DNA of 64,000 nt from Bacteroides sedimenti (GTDB lineage Bacteria; Bacteroidota; Bacteroidia; Bacteroidales; Bacteroidaceae), in NCBI RefSeq assembly GCF_040365225.1, contig NZ_AP028055.1, positions 744,001-808,000 on the forward strand, given 5' to 3'. The position numbers and the translations under genes are program-made. Under the pieces are notes generated by a model that did not search any database, had not been told where the DNA came from, and saw nothing but the letters and a program-made list of their open reading frames with translations. Positions 33,655 through 41,386 of the stretch are shown one piece after another. Every line of letters begins with the position of its first letter. The stretch's first letter is position 1.

Positions 33655-35250
33655 CTATTTGCTACTTCTTTTCTTTCTTGATAATGTTTGTATACACTCT
33701 CTGCGTGGGATAATTACAGAAACCCCATTGTATTCCACTTCTTCACGGATAATCTGTTTCATCTCCTCATAGTTTTTCTTCAGAGGAACCATCACACGGA
33801 TATGAGCCGGCTCAACCCCAAGCCCTAAGCAGATGGCTTCAATCTTTCCGGTTCCGGCCGAGTCCTGACCACCCGTCATGGCTGTTGTTTCATTATCTGA
33901 GATTACAATAGTAACATTTGAATTCTCGTTTACACAGTCCAGAAGCCCAGTCATCCCTGAGTGAGTAAAGGTTGAATCACCAATAACAGCGACAGAGGGG
34001 AATAGTCCGGCATCGGCGGCACCCTTTGCCATGGTGATTGACGCCCCCATATCCACACAGGAATCAATGGCATTGAATGGTGCACCGGCTCCCAGTGTAT
34101 AACAGCCGATATCACTGAATACTTTATAAGAAGGATATTCGTTTTTAAGAACTTCGGTCAGTGCAGTGTACATATCGCGGTGACCGCATCCTTCGCACAG
34201 GGCAGGTGGGCGCATTTCAACAATTGAAGGAGTGCTGAAGATAGATTTATTTTCTTTTCCTACCGCTTTTGCAACGTTGTCTGGATTCAGCTCTCCGTCG
34301 CGTGAAAGTGTTCCGTCCATGCGGCCTTTCACCTTTATGCCAACGCCCAGATAGCCTTTCAGCATATTTTCTACGAATGGCTGTCCGTCTTCCAATACTA
34401 GGATTTCGTCACATTCGGCAATCAGTTTTGAAAGTTGTTTCTTAGGAAGAGGATACTGACCGATTTTTACTACCGGATATTCGCATCCTTCCGGATAGTT
34501 TTCCATCAGGTAGTTGAATCCGATGCCGCAAGCTACGATTCCCAGCTTCTTGTTAGGACCATCAATGTATTGGTTGTATGGAGATTCTTCGGATGCCTTT
34601 ACAAATTCCTCCTGCTTTGCAATCAACCCTTTGTATCTACGGCGGGCAATACCCGGAAGAAGGATAAACTGACGAGGGTCGTCACTGAATGACATTTCGT
34701 TCTGTGGCTTCAACGGTTTGTTTTCAACCCCTGAACGGGAGTGTGCAAGGCGGGTAACCATTCTCATAAGAACCGGTTCGCCAATCTTTTCAGAGAATTC
34801 GAATCCGTTGTAAACCATGTCATAGGCTTCCTGTTGATTAGAAGGTTCGAACATTGGAATCAGTGCAAAATCACCATAGAAACGGCTGTCTTGTTCATTC
34901 TGTGAAGAGTGCATACTGGGGTCGTCGGCAGCCACAACAATTAATCCGCCTTTTACGCCGGTCATGGCCGAGTTGATAAAACAGTCTGCTGCAACATTCA
35001 TTCCCACATGCTTCATGCATACAAGAGCACGTTTGCCAGCAAACGACATACCCAAGGCAGATTCCATCGCTGTTTTCTCGTTTGTACTCCAACGGCTGTG
35101 GATGTTTCTCTCTTTTGCCAGAGGGGATTGCTGAATATATTCTGTGATTTCAGTTGAAGGGGTGCCCGGATAGGCATAAACGCCGGAGAGTCCGGCGTCG
35201 ATAGCTGCTTGAGCTAAGGCTTCATCGCCTAATAAGAGATGTTTGCTCAT
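33655..35250 (-). CDS. iorA: Indolepyruvate:ferredoxin oxidoreductase, alpha subunit (no C-terminal ferredoxin domain)
   Basis: The thiamine-diphosphate subunit. The 531-residue protein has the pyrimidine-binding domain first (LLLGDEALAQAAIDAGLSGVYAYPGTPSTEI), a middle transketolase-C-like domain (about 215-310), and the TPP-binding domain with PPALCEGCGHRDMY and VIGDSTFTHSGMTGLLDCVNENSNVTIVISDNETTAMTGGQ. Archaeal IorA continues with a C-terminal domain of two [4Fe-4S] clusters; here the protein stops at IPRRECIQTLSRKKRSSK without any CxxCxxC. It overlaps nothing and is first in the iorA-iorB-paaK-xpt operon, with a promoter element at 35295-35302. Confidence 0.94.
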   Translation of the reverse strand: MSKHLLLGDEALAQAAIDAGLSGVYAYPGTPSTEITEYIQQSPLAKERNIHSRWSTNEKTAMESALGMSFAGKRALVCMKHVGMNVAADCFINSAMTGVKGGLIVVAADDPSMHSSQNEQDSRFYGDFALIPMFEPSNQQEAYDMVYNGFEFSEKIGEPVLMRMVTRLAHSRSGVENKPLKPQNEMSFSDDPRQFILLPGIARRRYKGLIAKQEEFVKASEESPYNQYIDGPNKKLGIVACGIGFNYLMENYPEGCEYPVVKIGQYPLPKKQLSKLIAECDEILVLEDGQPFVENMLKGYLGVGIKVKGRMDGTLSRDGELNPDNVAKAVGKENKSIFSTPSIVEMRPPALCEGCGHRDMYTALTEVLKNEYPSYKVFSDIGCYTLGAGAPFNAIDSCVDMGASITMAKGAADAGLFPSVAVIGDSTFTHSGMTGLLDCVNENSNVTIVISDNETTAMTGGQDSAGTGKIEAICLGLGVEPAHIRVMVPLKKNYEEMKQIIREEVEYNGVSVIIPRRECIQTLSRKKRSSK

Positions 35251-35294
35251 ATTTGTGTATCTTAAAAGTGATTGTTTTAGGTGTTAATCGACTT

Positions 35295-35302
35295 CAAAGA
35301 TA
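35295..35302 (-). promoter_or_regulatory. -7 promoter element of the iorA operon
   Basis: TATCTTTG on the minus strand, 45 bp upstream of the iorA ATG; matches TAnnTTTG. A CAAA (TTTG on the minus strand) lies at 35327-35330 but at 24 bp spacing. Confidence 0.5.
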
Positions 35303-35333
35303 CACAAATATGAACTATAAGGATAGCAAATAG

Positions 35334-36368
35334 TTAGAAAATCTTCCTCTTGTTTAACTCATCCTGATATTTTTTTGCGTTTACCTGATGCTCTTCCCAG
35401 GTTGCGGCAAAATTGTGTGTCCCCGAAAAATCTTCTTTCGCACACATATAAATATAATTGTGATGTGTATAGTTTAGTACGGCATCGACACCTTTTATGG
35501 AAGGTATGCGGATGGGACCGGGAGGCAATCCCAGAAATTTATAAGTATTGTATGGAGAATCCGAACGAAGATAAGCTCCTGTTACACGTTTAATGGTAAA
35601 ATCCTGAACTGCAAACTTAACTGTCGGGTCTGCCTGAAGTTTCATTCCTTTGTGTAGGCGGTTGATATAAAGACCTGCTACCATTGGTTTTTCGGCTTCG
35701 TTGTTTGTTTCCTCCTCTACAATCGATGCAATTGTGCATACTTCAGATGGAGTAAATCCAATTGATTTTGCTTTGTTCAGTCTTTCTTCATCCCAAAACA
35801 GATTATACTCCTTTTTCATTCTTTTAAAAAGATCGGCAGTGGAGATGTTCCAGTAAAGCTCATAGGTGTTTGGAATAAAAAGACATACGATGGTCTCTTT
35901 ATTAAATCCGAGATCAGCACAAAATACTGAGTCGTTCAAGCTAACTGCCACTTCGGAGGAATCAATCATTAGTTGATTGCCGATTTTCTTTGCCAGTTGT
36001 CCGGCTGTCCGGATATCGTTTATTGCAAAATTAAGAGGAGATTGCTGACCTTTTGATATACGACGGAAAACAGGGTAATTACCATCTCCCGGATTTATGA
36101 TGTATCGTCCGGTATGAATAGTTTTCGCATCGCCGATGTTATTCATCAACCAGCGGAACACTTTCATGCCGCGCGGCATCCCGGCTTGTTCAACTTTGAC
36201 AATAATCGAATCCTGAGTATCGTCACGATCTACATACACATATGCTTTCTTATCGGTTTGAAATTCAGAAGCAAATAGATTGAAATAGAGGAATATTCCT
36301 GCGAAGAAAAGTATTGCGCCAGCGATGATTGCAGCGATGGCCCATTTATTCCGTTTTTTAAAATTCAT
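35334..36368 (-). CDS. mltG: Endolytic murein transglycosylase MltG (YceG)
   Basis: An inner-membrane lytic transglycosylase thought to terminate glycan strand growth. The 344-residue protein has an N-terminal membrane helix (about 9-32), a LysM-like region (about 55-125) and the YceG catalytic domain with E218 in CTIASIVEEET (the position of the E. coli catalytic Glu), then NRLHKGMKLQADPTVKFA, SPYNTYKFLGLPPGPI and the final domain. Monocistronic, with a -7 element at 36402-36409; the iorA operon begins 83 bp downstream. Confidence 0.94.
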   Translation of the reverse strand: MNFKKRNKWAIAAIIAGAILFFAGIFLYFNLFASEFQTDKKAYVYVDRDDTQDSIIVKVEQAGMPRGMKVFRWLMNNIGDAKTIHTGRYIINPGDGNYPVFRRISKGQQSPLNFAINDIRTAGQLAKKIGNQLMIDSSEVAVSLNDSVFCADLGFNKETIVCLFIPNTYELYWNISTADLFKRMKKEYNLFWDEERLNKAKSIGFTPSEVCTIASIVEEETNNEAEKPMVAGLYINRLHKGMKLQADPTVKFAVQDFTIKRVTGAYLRSDSPYNTYKFLGLPPGPIRIPSIKGVDAVLNYTHHNYIYMCAKEDFSGTHNFAATWEEHQVNAKKYQDELNKRKIF

Positions 36369-36401
36369 AATTTTGAGCGTAGTGCTAGGTTAATTTTCGC
36401 G

Positions 36402-36409
36402 CAAAGATA
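36402..36409 (-). promoter_or_regulatory. -7 promoter element of mltG
   Basis: TATCTTTG on the minus strand, 34 bp upstream of the ATG; fits TAnnTTTG. Confidence 0.5.
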
Positions 36410-36607
36410 ATTATTAATCTTTTACGGTATACTCAAGCAGTCTTAATAAATTTGAGTAGTATAATATTTTCTTTGAATAATGGAACTATTCTGATAATAT
36501 GTTTATATTTGTCAAGCAAGGAAATATAGTAAAAAACTATTTTGTTGCCTTCCTTATCATTTTCGATATTGACAGGGATTCTTTTCTGATTCATAAAAAA
36601 TAAATCT

Positions 36608-37324
36608 ATGGTAAAAAACGTATTTTTAATTCTGCTAATATTCTGCTGCGTTGGCTGTAATAAATCATCAAATTATTACTATATGATATATCAAGATAGT
36701 AGTGTGTATTTTAAAAACTATTCAACGCCTTCAACAATTCCTTTTAATACCTCTGTGTTGTCTGATACAATAGATTATGATCTTTATGATGCTAGCTTGA
36801 TCTCTAAAAAAATAAACTTGAAAAAGCTCAATAAAGAGATCTATTACTATTTCATGAAAGAGTATATTGCAAGTTCGGAAGAGTATTACAAGAATCTTGC
36901 GGGAGATGAGTATATGGGAACCGGAATTGATACGACGTATCGCAGATCTGAATTGTATTTTTGTGGAAAATTAAATTTGCAACCTGGCGTTCAAAGTCTT
37001 GTTATTTTAGAACAAGAACCAGACAATTTTCATAGGAATAGATTTTTAAAATCCCTGTTATTATATAACATTAGAAATAATAAACTTTGCTCAATAATAT
37101 CACTCTCAATGAAATGTGCGGGAATAGACACTGCTCTTAATATAAAATCATATTTTACATGTGGTAAATATTTTACCCAAGTTAAATTTGGTGAAGCAAA
37201 TTATGACTTGCCAGCAGAGTTACTTAATGAATTGAATCTTAATGATGAAAACAGAGAAGCATTGTATTATTCTAAGTTTATGGTAGATAAGAATGGGTAT
37301 ATTGAATTTCTAAATTATAAATAA
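36608..37324 (+). CDS. Hypothetical lipoprotein
   Basis: A 238-residue predicted lipoprotein I cannot assign to a family. The signal (about 3-15, hydrophobic) ends in a lipobox-like FCCVGC with the acylated cysteine at about 17, followed by NKSSN. The mature part is tyrosine- and asparagine-rich with mixed strands and helices and no recognised motif. The gene is lower in G+C than its neighbours, which could mean recent acquisition. It stands alone and is convergent with the nuclease gene; the 78-bp gap has no clear terminator. Confidence 0.65.
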   Translation: MVKNVFLILLIFCCVGCNKSSNYYYMIYQDSSVYFKNYSTPSTIPFNTSVLSDTIDYDLYDASLISKKINLKKLNKEIYYYFMKEYIASSEEYYKNLAGDEYMGTGIDTTYRRSELYFCGKLNLQPGVQSLVILEQEPDNFHRNRFLKSLLLYNIRNNKLCSIISLSMKCAGIDTALNIKSYFTCGKYFTQVKFGEANYDLPAELLNELNLNDENREALYYSKFMVDKNGYIEFLNYK

Positions 37325-37402
37325 GATGTTTATACAGCTCTTCTTTATTCGAATTATAAAAACCTTGAATGTAATGTTGGGTAATTAAACAAACAATAAT
37401 TT

Positions 37403-38269
37403 TTATAACCCCCAGTTCGAAGTGTAGCAGCTGCTTTCAATCCTTTCTTCCAAATCATCCGGTAAAGCCGAAAAGAAATCCATTCCGGTGATCTTCTCAA
37501 CGCTGTCTACCGTAACCGCATATTGGCTCAAAGGCATCTTTTCGTTCCCATTGTTCATGATAAAGGCAATAGCTTTGGGCGATTTTAGAAATGGAGACAG
37601 GATAACCTTAAAGAATCGTTGCGGCACAGCCACCCGTCCGTTGCCAATTGTTTGATATCCTTTTTCTACAATCGGGCCGCAAACAATAACAATGGCACTG
37701 TCTTTCCTTGCCCAGTTACGAATATCCTCTTCCAACTCTTTCCATTTGCCGGCATTCAGGGAATGTTTCTGGGGACACATGTTGCTGTAATAAAAGCACT
37801 CCTTCATTGCAGTGGAGTTCCATTTCATATCAGCAGCAGGAGCCATATGTCCGCGGTCGTATCCGGAACGTTTATAGTCATATCCGGTCGGGCCATCGGT
37901 CTTGACCTCTGGATCCTCTGTAAATTTGTCCGAGCGTTCAAGATCTCCTTCCGTTTCATTTCTTGTAAGCTCATAAGATACCCAGTTGGGTATCCGCCAT
38001 TCCGGATTGTAAGATACCGTGTAACCGGCATGTGTAATAACCTGTTCGGGGCGGGGAGTGGTAAGTACCGTAAGTTCCAGTTCTCCCGTAATTTCCGAGT
38101 TTTCGGAATTCATAATCACTTCGGTCTTATCCTTCATCTCGTTTGCCGCATGTAGTATCGGCGAACGGAAATGTTCGTAAACAATAACCGAGATCACTGA
38201 AATAGCAATGATCAATAGCAGGGTTCTGAATATATTATTCTGTTGATTCTTTTTCTTTTTTTTAGCCAT
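37403..38269 (-). CDS. Membrane-anchored DNA/RNA non-specific endonuclease (NUC1 family)
   Basis: A 288-residue nuclease with a lysine-rich N terminus, one membrane helix (about 14-31) and an extracytoplasmic beta-beta-alpha-metal catalytic domain. The active-site motif DRGHMAPAADMKW (138-150) supplies the general-base H141; SNMCPQKHSLNAGKWKELE (162-180) supplies the metal-binding asparagine and the downstream glutamate. Likely degrades DNA or RNA in the periplasm or outside for nutrients or defence; no immunity gene is next to it. Confidence 0.9.
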   Translation of the reverse strand: MAKKKKKNQQNNIFRTLLLIIAISVISVIVYEHFRSPILHAANEMKDKTEVIMNSENSEITGELELTVLTTPRPEQVITHAGYTVSYNPEWRIPNWVSYELTRNETEGDLERSDKFTEDPEVKTDGPTGYDYKRSGYDRGHMAPAADMKWNSTAMKECFYYSNMCPQKHSLNAGKWKELEEDIRNWARKDSAIVIVCGPIVEKGYQTIGNGRVAVPQRFFKVILSPFLKSPKAIAFIMNNGNEKMPLSQYAVTVDSVEKITGMDFFSALPDDLEERIESSCYTSNWGL

Positions 38270-38353
38270 GTCTTGTATTCATTTTCTTCTGCAAACATAC
38301 TAAGTTTTTTTCTTTTGCGTTATCTAATCAATGTTTTTTAAAATTTAAATCGT

Positions 38354-38361
38354 TACATTTG
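38354..38361 (+). promoter_or_regulatory. -7 promoter element immediately before the UDP-sugar dehydrogenase
   Basis: TACATTTG fits TAnnTTTG and ends only 4 bp before the ATG at 38366, so transcription would begin at or near the A of the start codon. See the finding on a possible leaderless mRNA. Confidence 0.5.
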
Positions 38362-38365
38362 TCTT

Positions 38366-39649
38366 ATGAAGAATACTAAAATAGCAGTTATCGGACTTGG
38401 TTACGTGGGTTTGCCGTTAGCTCGTCTTTTCGCAACAAAATATCCGGTTATTGGTTTCGATATTAATATGCATCGCATAGAGGAACTCAATAGCGGAAAA
38501 GACTCCACCATGGAGGTTGCTGATGAGTTGCTGCAGTCTGTACTGACTGAGCGCCCTTCTGAAAAACAAGGATTGTTTTGCACTTCCGATGCTGACTATC
38601 TTCGCCAGTGTAATTGCTATATTATTACAGTTCCCACACCAGTTGACAAAAGTAATCGCCCCAACCTGCAACCGCTGCTCTCTGCCAGCGAAACGGTGGG
38701 GAAGGTGATTGGTTGCAACGACATTGTAATTTATGAGTCGACTGTCTCTCCGGGAATCACAGAAGATGTGTGTATTCCTATTGTGGAGAAGATCTCAGGA
38801 TTGACATTCAACAAGGATTTCTTTGCAGGCTATTCTCCCGAACGCATCAATCCGGGCGACAAGCTTCATACGGTGGAAATGATTTTGAAGATTACTTCCG
38901 GTTCTACTCCCGAGGCAGCCCAACAGGTTGACGAACTTTACAGTTCGGTGATAAAAGCCGGAACCTATCTGGCTCCGTCCATACGAGTAGCCGAGGCAGC
39001 AAAAATCATAGAAAACTCGCAACGGGATATCAATATCGCCTTCATCAATGAGCTGGCTAAGATATTCAATCGCATGGGCATAGATACCCGAAGCGTGTTG
39101 CAGGCGGCTGCTACCAAATGGAATTTTCTTCCATTCTATCCGGGACTGGTGGGCGGACATTGCATTGGTGTCGACCCTTATTATCTGGCTCAGCGTGCCA
39201 AAGAATACGGCTTTCGTCCGGAGATTATCCTTTCGGGCAGAAGAATGAACGATGGAATGGGAGAGTATGTGGCTCAGGAAGTGGTAAGATGCATGATTAA
39301 AAAGGAGATTCTTATAAAAAATAGCCGGGTGCTGATTCTGGGATTCACCTTTAAAGAGAATTGTCCGGATGTGCGCAATACGAAGGTGATTGATGTGGTG
39401 CACGAACTTCAGCGCTTTGATATTGATGTTGCTGTTTACGACCCCATTGCCTCGCCAGCCGATGTAGAACGTGAATATGGAATTAGGATTGCCTCCGGTT
39501 TGCCGGATGAAAAGTTTGATGCTGTAATAGCTGCTGTTGCTCATAAGGAATTTATCTCATTGGATATTCGCTCTTTAGCAAAAGAAAAGGGAGTGATTTA
39601 CGACGTAAAAGGAATTTATCCACTGGATATAGTTGATGCACGACTCTGA
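38366..39649 (+). CDS. UDP-N-acetyl-hexosamine 6-dehydrogenase (WbpO/TviB/WecC-like)
   Basis: Oxidises a UDP-N-acetylhexosamine to its uronic acid with NAD for surface polysaccharide synthesis. The 427-residue protein has the NAD site IAVIGLGYVGLPLA (7-20), IITVPTPVD, YESTVSPG, the central-domain EAAKIIENSQRDINIAF with the conserved lysine, and the catalytic cysteine in LVGGHCIGVDPYYL, then a C-terminal UDP-binding domain (FTFKENCPDVRNTKVIDV). It is closest in style to VipA/TviB and WbpO; substrate (GlcNAc, GalNAc or ManNAc) is not settled. Monocistronic here; the WecB-like gene is 22 kb away. Confidence 0.9.
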   Translation: MKNTKIAVIGLGYVGLPLARLFATKYPVIGFDINMHRIEELNSGKDSTMEVADELLQSVLTERPSEKQGLFCTSDADYLRQCNCYIITVPTPVDKSNRPNLQPLLSASETVGKVIGCNDIVIYESTVSPGITEDVCIPIVEKISGLTFNKDFFAGYSPERINPGDKLHTVEMILKITSGSTPEAAQQVDELYSSVIKAGTYLAPSIRVAEAAKIIENSQRDINIAFINELAKIFNRMGIDTRSVLQAAATKWNFLPFYPGLVGGHCIGVDPYYLAQRAKEYGFRPEIILSGRRMNDGMGEYVAQEVVRCMIKKEILIKNSRVLILGFTFKENCPDVRNTKVIDVVHELQRFDIDVAVYDPIASPADVEREYGIRIASGLPDEKFDAVIAAVAHKEFISLDIRSLAKEKGVIYDVKGIYPLDIVDARL

Positions 39650-39700
39650 TTTTTTTAGAAAAAAATACCAAAAACACTTCTTTGTTTTTGATTTATGATA

Positions 39701-39708
39701 TAAATTTG
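39701..39708 (+). promoter_or_regulatory. -7 promoter element of tRNA-Thr
   Basis: TAAATTTG fits TAnnTTTG, 21 bp before the tRNA. Confidence 0.5.
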
Positions 39709-39729
39709 CACGTAGTAAAACAAATTACT

Positions 39730-39802
39730 GCCGCCATAGCTCAGTTGGTAGAGCGTTTCACTCGTAATGAAAAGGTCCCCGGTTCAAGTCCGGGTTGCGG
39801 CT
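39730..39802 (+). tRNA. tRNA-Thr (anticodon CGT)
   Basis: A 73-nt cloverleaf: D stem GCTC/GAGC, anticodon stem TTTCA/TGAAA around CTCGTAA (anticodon CGT, reading ACG), T stem CCCGG/CCGGG with loop TTCAAGT, discriminator T. The acceptor stem GCCGCCA/TTGCGGC pairs at six of seven positions; position 6 is C opposite U67. Confidence 0.95.
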
Positions 39803-39830
39803 CGTTCAATTGAAAATGGGTTAAATTCAG

Positions 39831-39860
39831 AAAAGCTTTGTCTCCGGGCAAAGCTTTTTT
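39831..39860 (+). terminator. Terminator of tRNA-Thr
   Basis: AAAAGCTTTG pairs with CAAAGCTTTT around an 8-base loop and is followed by T residues. Confidence 0.88.
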
Positions 39861-39910
39861 GTTTCTGTAAATTCCATTTTTTCTTTCATTCTGTGAAATA
39901 TTTGCATACG

Positions 39911-39971
39911 GGGTGGCAGAGGTGGCAATAAAAATGAGTGTTTCTCAGTTTTACTACCACCTGTGCCACCC
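39911..39971. repeat. Large imperfect hairpin (61 bp) with G/C-rich arms
   Basis: GGGTGGCAGAGGTGG (39911-39925) pairs with CCACCTGTGCCACCC (39957-39971) with one mismatch, and the loop itself pairs further (AAAATGAG with CTCAGTTTT, one bulge). No T tract follows. The arms are unusually G/C-rich for this intergenic DNA. Confidence 0.75.
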
Positions 39972-40137
39972 GCAATATTAGACGCCCCTCATTTCGATGG
40001 TTATTCTTCTTAAAATATGGTACTGTATCATAGAGAGAGGAACATTTTTCTATCCTCTCCACCTTCTGCACCCTGCACCACCTGTTTTGTTCAATTATTG
40101 AGACGATTTAAGAGTGCTAATAAGACAATCCGCCACA

Positions 40138-40177
40138 TCTATTTATTTAATGCCGTCCACTTCATTAAATAAATAGA
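40138..40177. repeat. Perfect 15-bp inverted repeat
   Basis: TCTATTTATTTAATG (40138-40152) and its exact complement (40163-40177) enclose a 10-base C/T-rich loop (CCGTCCACTT). It is not followed by a T tract. Confidence 0.8.
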
Positions 40178-40264
40178 ACTGTCGGCAGATACTAATCCTC
40201 TATAAACCGAGAACTAACTAAGATATAAGGGAGAGTTAACCAAAACAACGAGATGATTTAGTTC

Positions 40265-40347
40265 AATCATGTACAAGATTAGGGGGTAAACATGTACAAG
40301 ATCGAACTGAATCATGTACAAGATTGAACCGAAATATGTACATGATT
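40265..40347. repeat. Array A: four palindromic units at 22-23 bp spacing
   Basis: Units at 40265, 40288, 40310 and 40332 share a 16-bp core close to AATCATGTACAAGATT, itself an imperfect palindrome centred on TGTACA. Spacers of 6-7 bp are less conserved (two contain GAAC). Units 3 and 4 can also pair with each other (AATCATGTACA with TGTACATGATT). The array lies in the 925-bp gap between tRNA-Thr and tpx, which holds no gene. Confidence 0.85.
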
Positions 40348-40727
40348 GCTTTAATTCAACCTGATAAAAACATTAATTCATGCTGATGAGTGCAATAAAC
40401 TGATTCCAGTTGACTACTAATGCTCTTAAGCCTATAAATAGTTGACTTATTAATGCATTAACTCTGATATAGGTTGTTTTTCTTCAGATTATATAGGGTG
40501 TTCTGGCACTTTTGTAAAAAGATTCCAGATAACTATATAGTTATTTAGTTATGATTCGTAATTTTAAGAAACGATTACCTGATGTAATTGATCCTTTTTT
40601 CTTAATTATTTTTTTGTAGATAATAAATAAAAACGTAAATTAGTTGCAAATAAATAGTGGTTCTTAATGAACTGATTCATCTTTTAATTGTTATTGATAA
40701 ATGAATTAATACTAAAAAATAAAAAAA

Positions 40728-41228
40728 ATGAAACAGATAAAATTTAAAGGACAGCCAATAAAATTGTTCGGTGAGTTTATTCAGATAAACGATATGGCAC
40801 CGAGTTTTCGTTTGGTTAAGAATGATTTGAGTGACTATTATCTGGATTATACCAGAGGTAAAAATGTGGTGCTAAATATATTCCCTAGTCTCGATACCAG
40901 TGTATGTGCTGCATCGGTAAGGCATTTCAATAAAATTGCCTCTCAGTTACCAAATACAATTGTTCTGGCCATATCAAAAGATTTGCCTTTTGCGCAGGGA
41001 CGTTTCTGCACAACAGAAGGTATTGAAAATGTAGTAGCCTTGTCTGATTTCCGTGATCAGCAATTTTCACAGGAATATGGGCTGCTGATTGAGGATGGAC
41101 CTTTGAAAGGTTTGCTTGCAAGAGCTGTGATTGTTCTTAATCCGGTAGGAAAAGTTATTTATACTGAATTAGTTCCGGATATTGCGATGGAACCCGATTA
41201 CGAAGCTGTTATCAAATTATTGAAATAA
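40728..41228 (+). CDS. tpx: Thiol peroxidase
   Basis: Reduces hydrogen peroxide and lipid hydroperoxides with thioredoxin. The 166-residue protein has the atypical 2-Cys peroxiredoxin layout: peroxidatic C60 in SLDTSVCAASVRHFN and resolving C94 in GRFCTTEGIENV, with the closing KGLLARAVIVLN. Positions match E. coli Tpx (C61, C95). Monocistronic with its own terminator. The palindromic array A ends 380 bp upstream. Confidence 0.95.
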   Translation: MKQIKFKGQPIKLFGEFIQINDMAPSFRLVKNDLSDYYLDYTRGKNVVLNIFPSLDTSVCAASVRHFNKIASQLPNTIVLAISKDLPFAQGRFCTTEGIENVVALSDFRDQQFSQEYGLLIEDGPLKGLLARAVIVLNPVGKVIYTELVPDIAMEPDYEAVIKLLK

Positions 41229-41236
41229 AATAAAGA

Positions 41237-41272
41237 AAGGGGTTATCCAAATGTCGGACAACCCCTTTTTTT
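41237..41272 (+). terminator. Terminator of tpx
   Basis: AAAGGGGTT and AACCCCTTT close a stem with internal TCC/GGA pairs, followed by a long T run. Confidence 0.88.
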
Positions 41273-41386
41273 CTTTTCAGATCCTGAAGCTGAAACAGCA
41301 TTCAAATATTCAATTTTTGGAGATTAAATTTAAACTTTCAACAGTCACTTTGTAGTTCCATTGTGGAATGTGTGAGATTATCAATC

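Noticed and set aside
38795..39544. 249-codon antisense frame opposite the UDP-sugar dehydrogenase
   Set aside because: It mirrors a clearly recognisable gene on the other strand, contains no known motif and has no promoter or neighbours of its own.
39730..40727. Integrative element attached at tRNA-Thr
   Set aside because: No integrase and no copy of the tRNA 3' end in the following DNA; kept only as a remote possibility in the findings.
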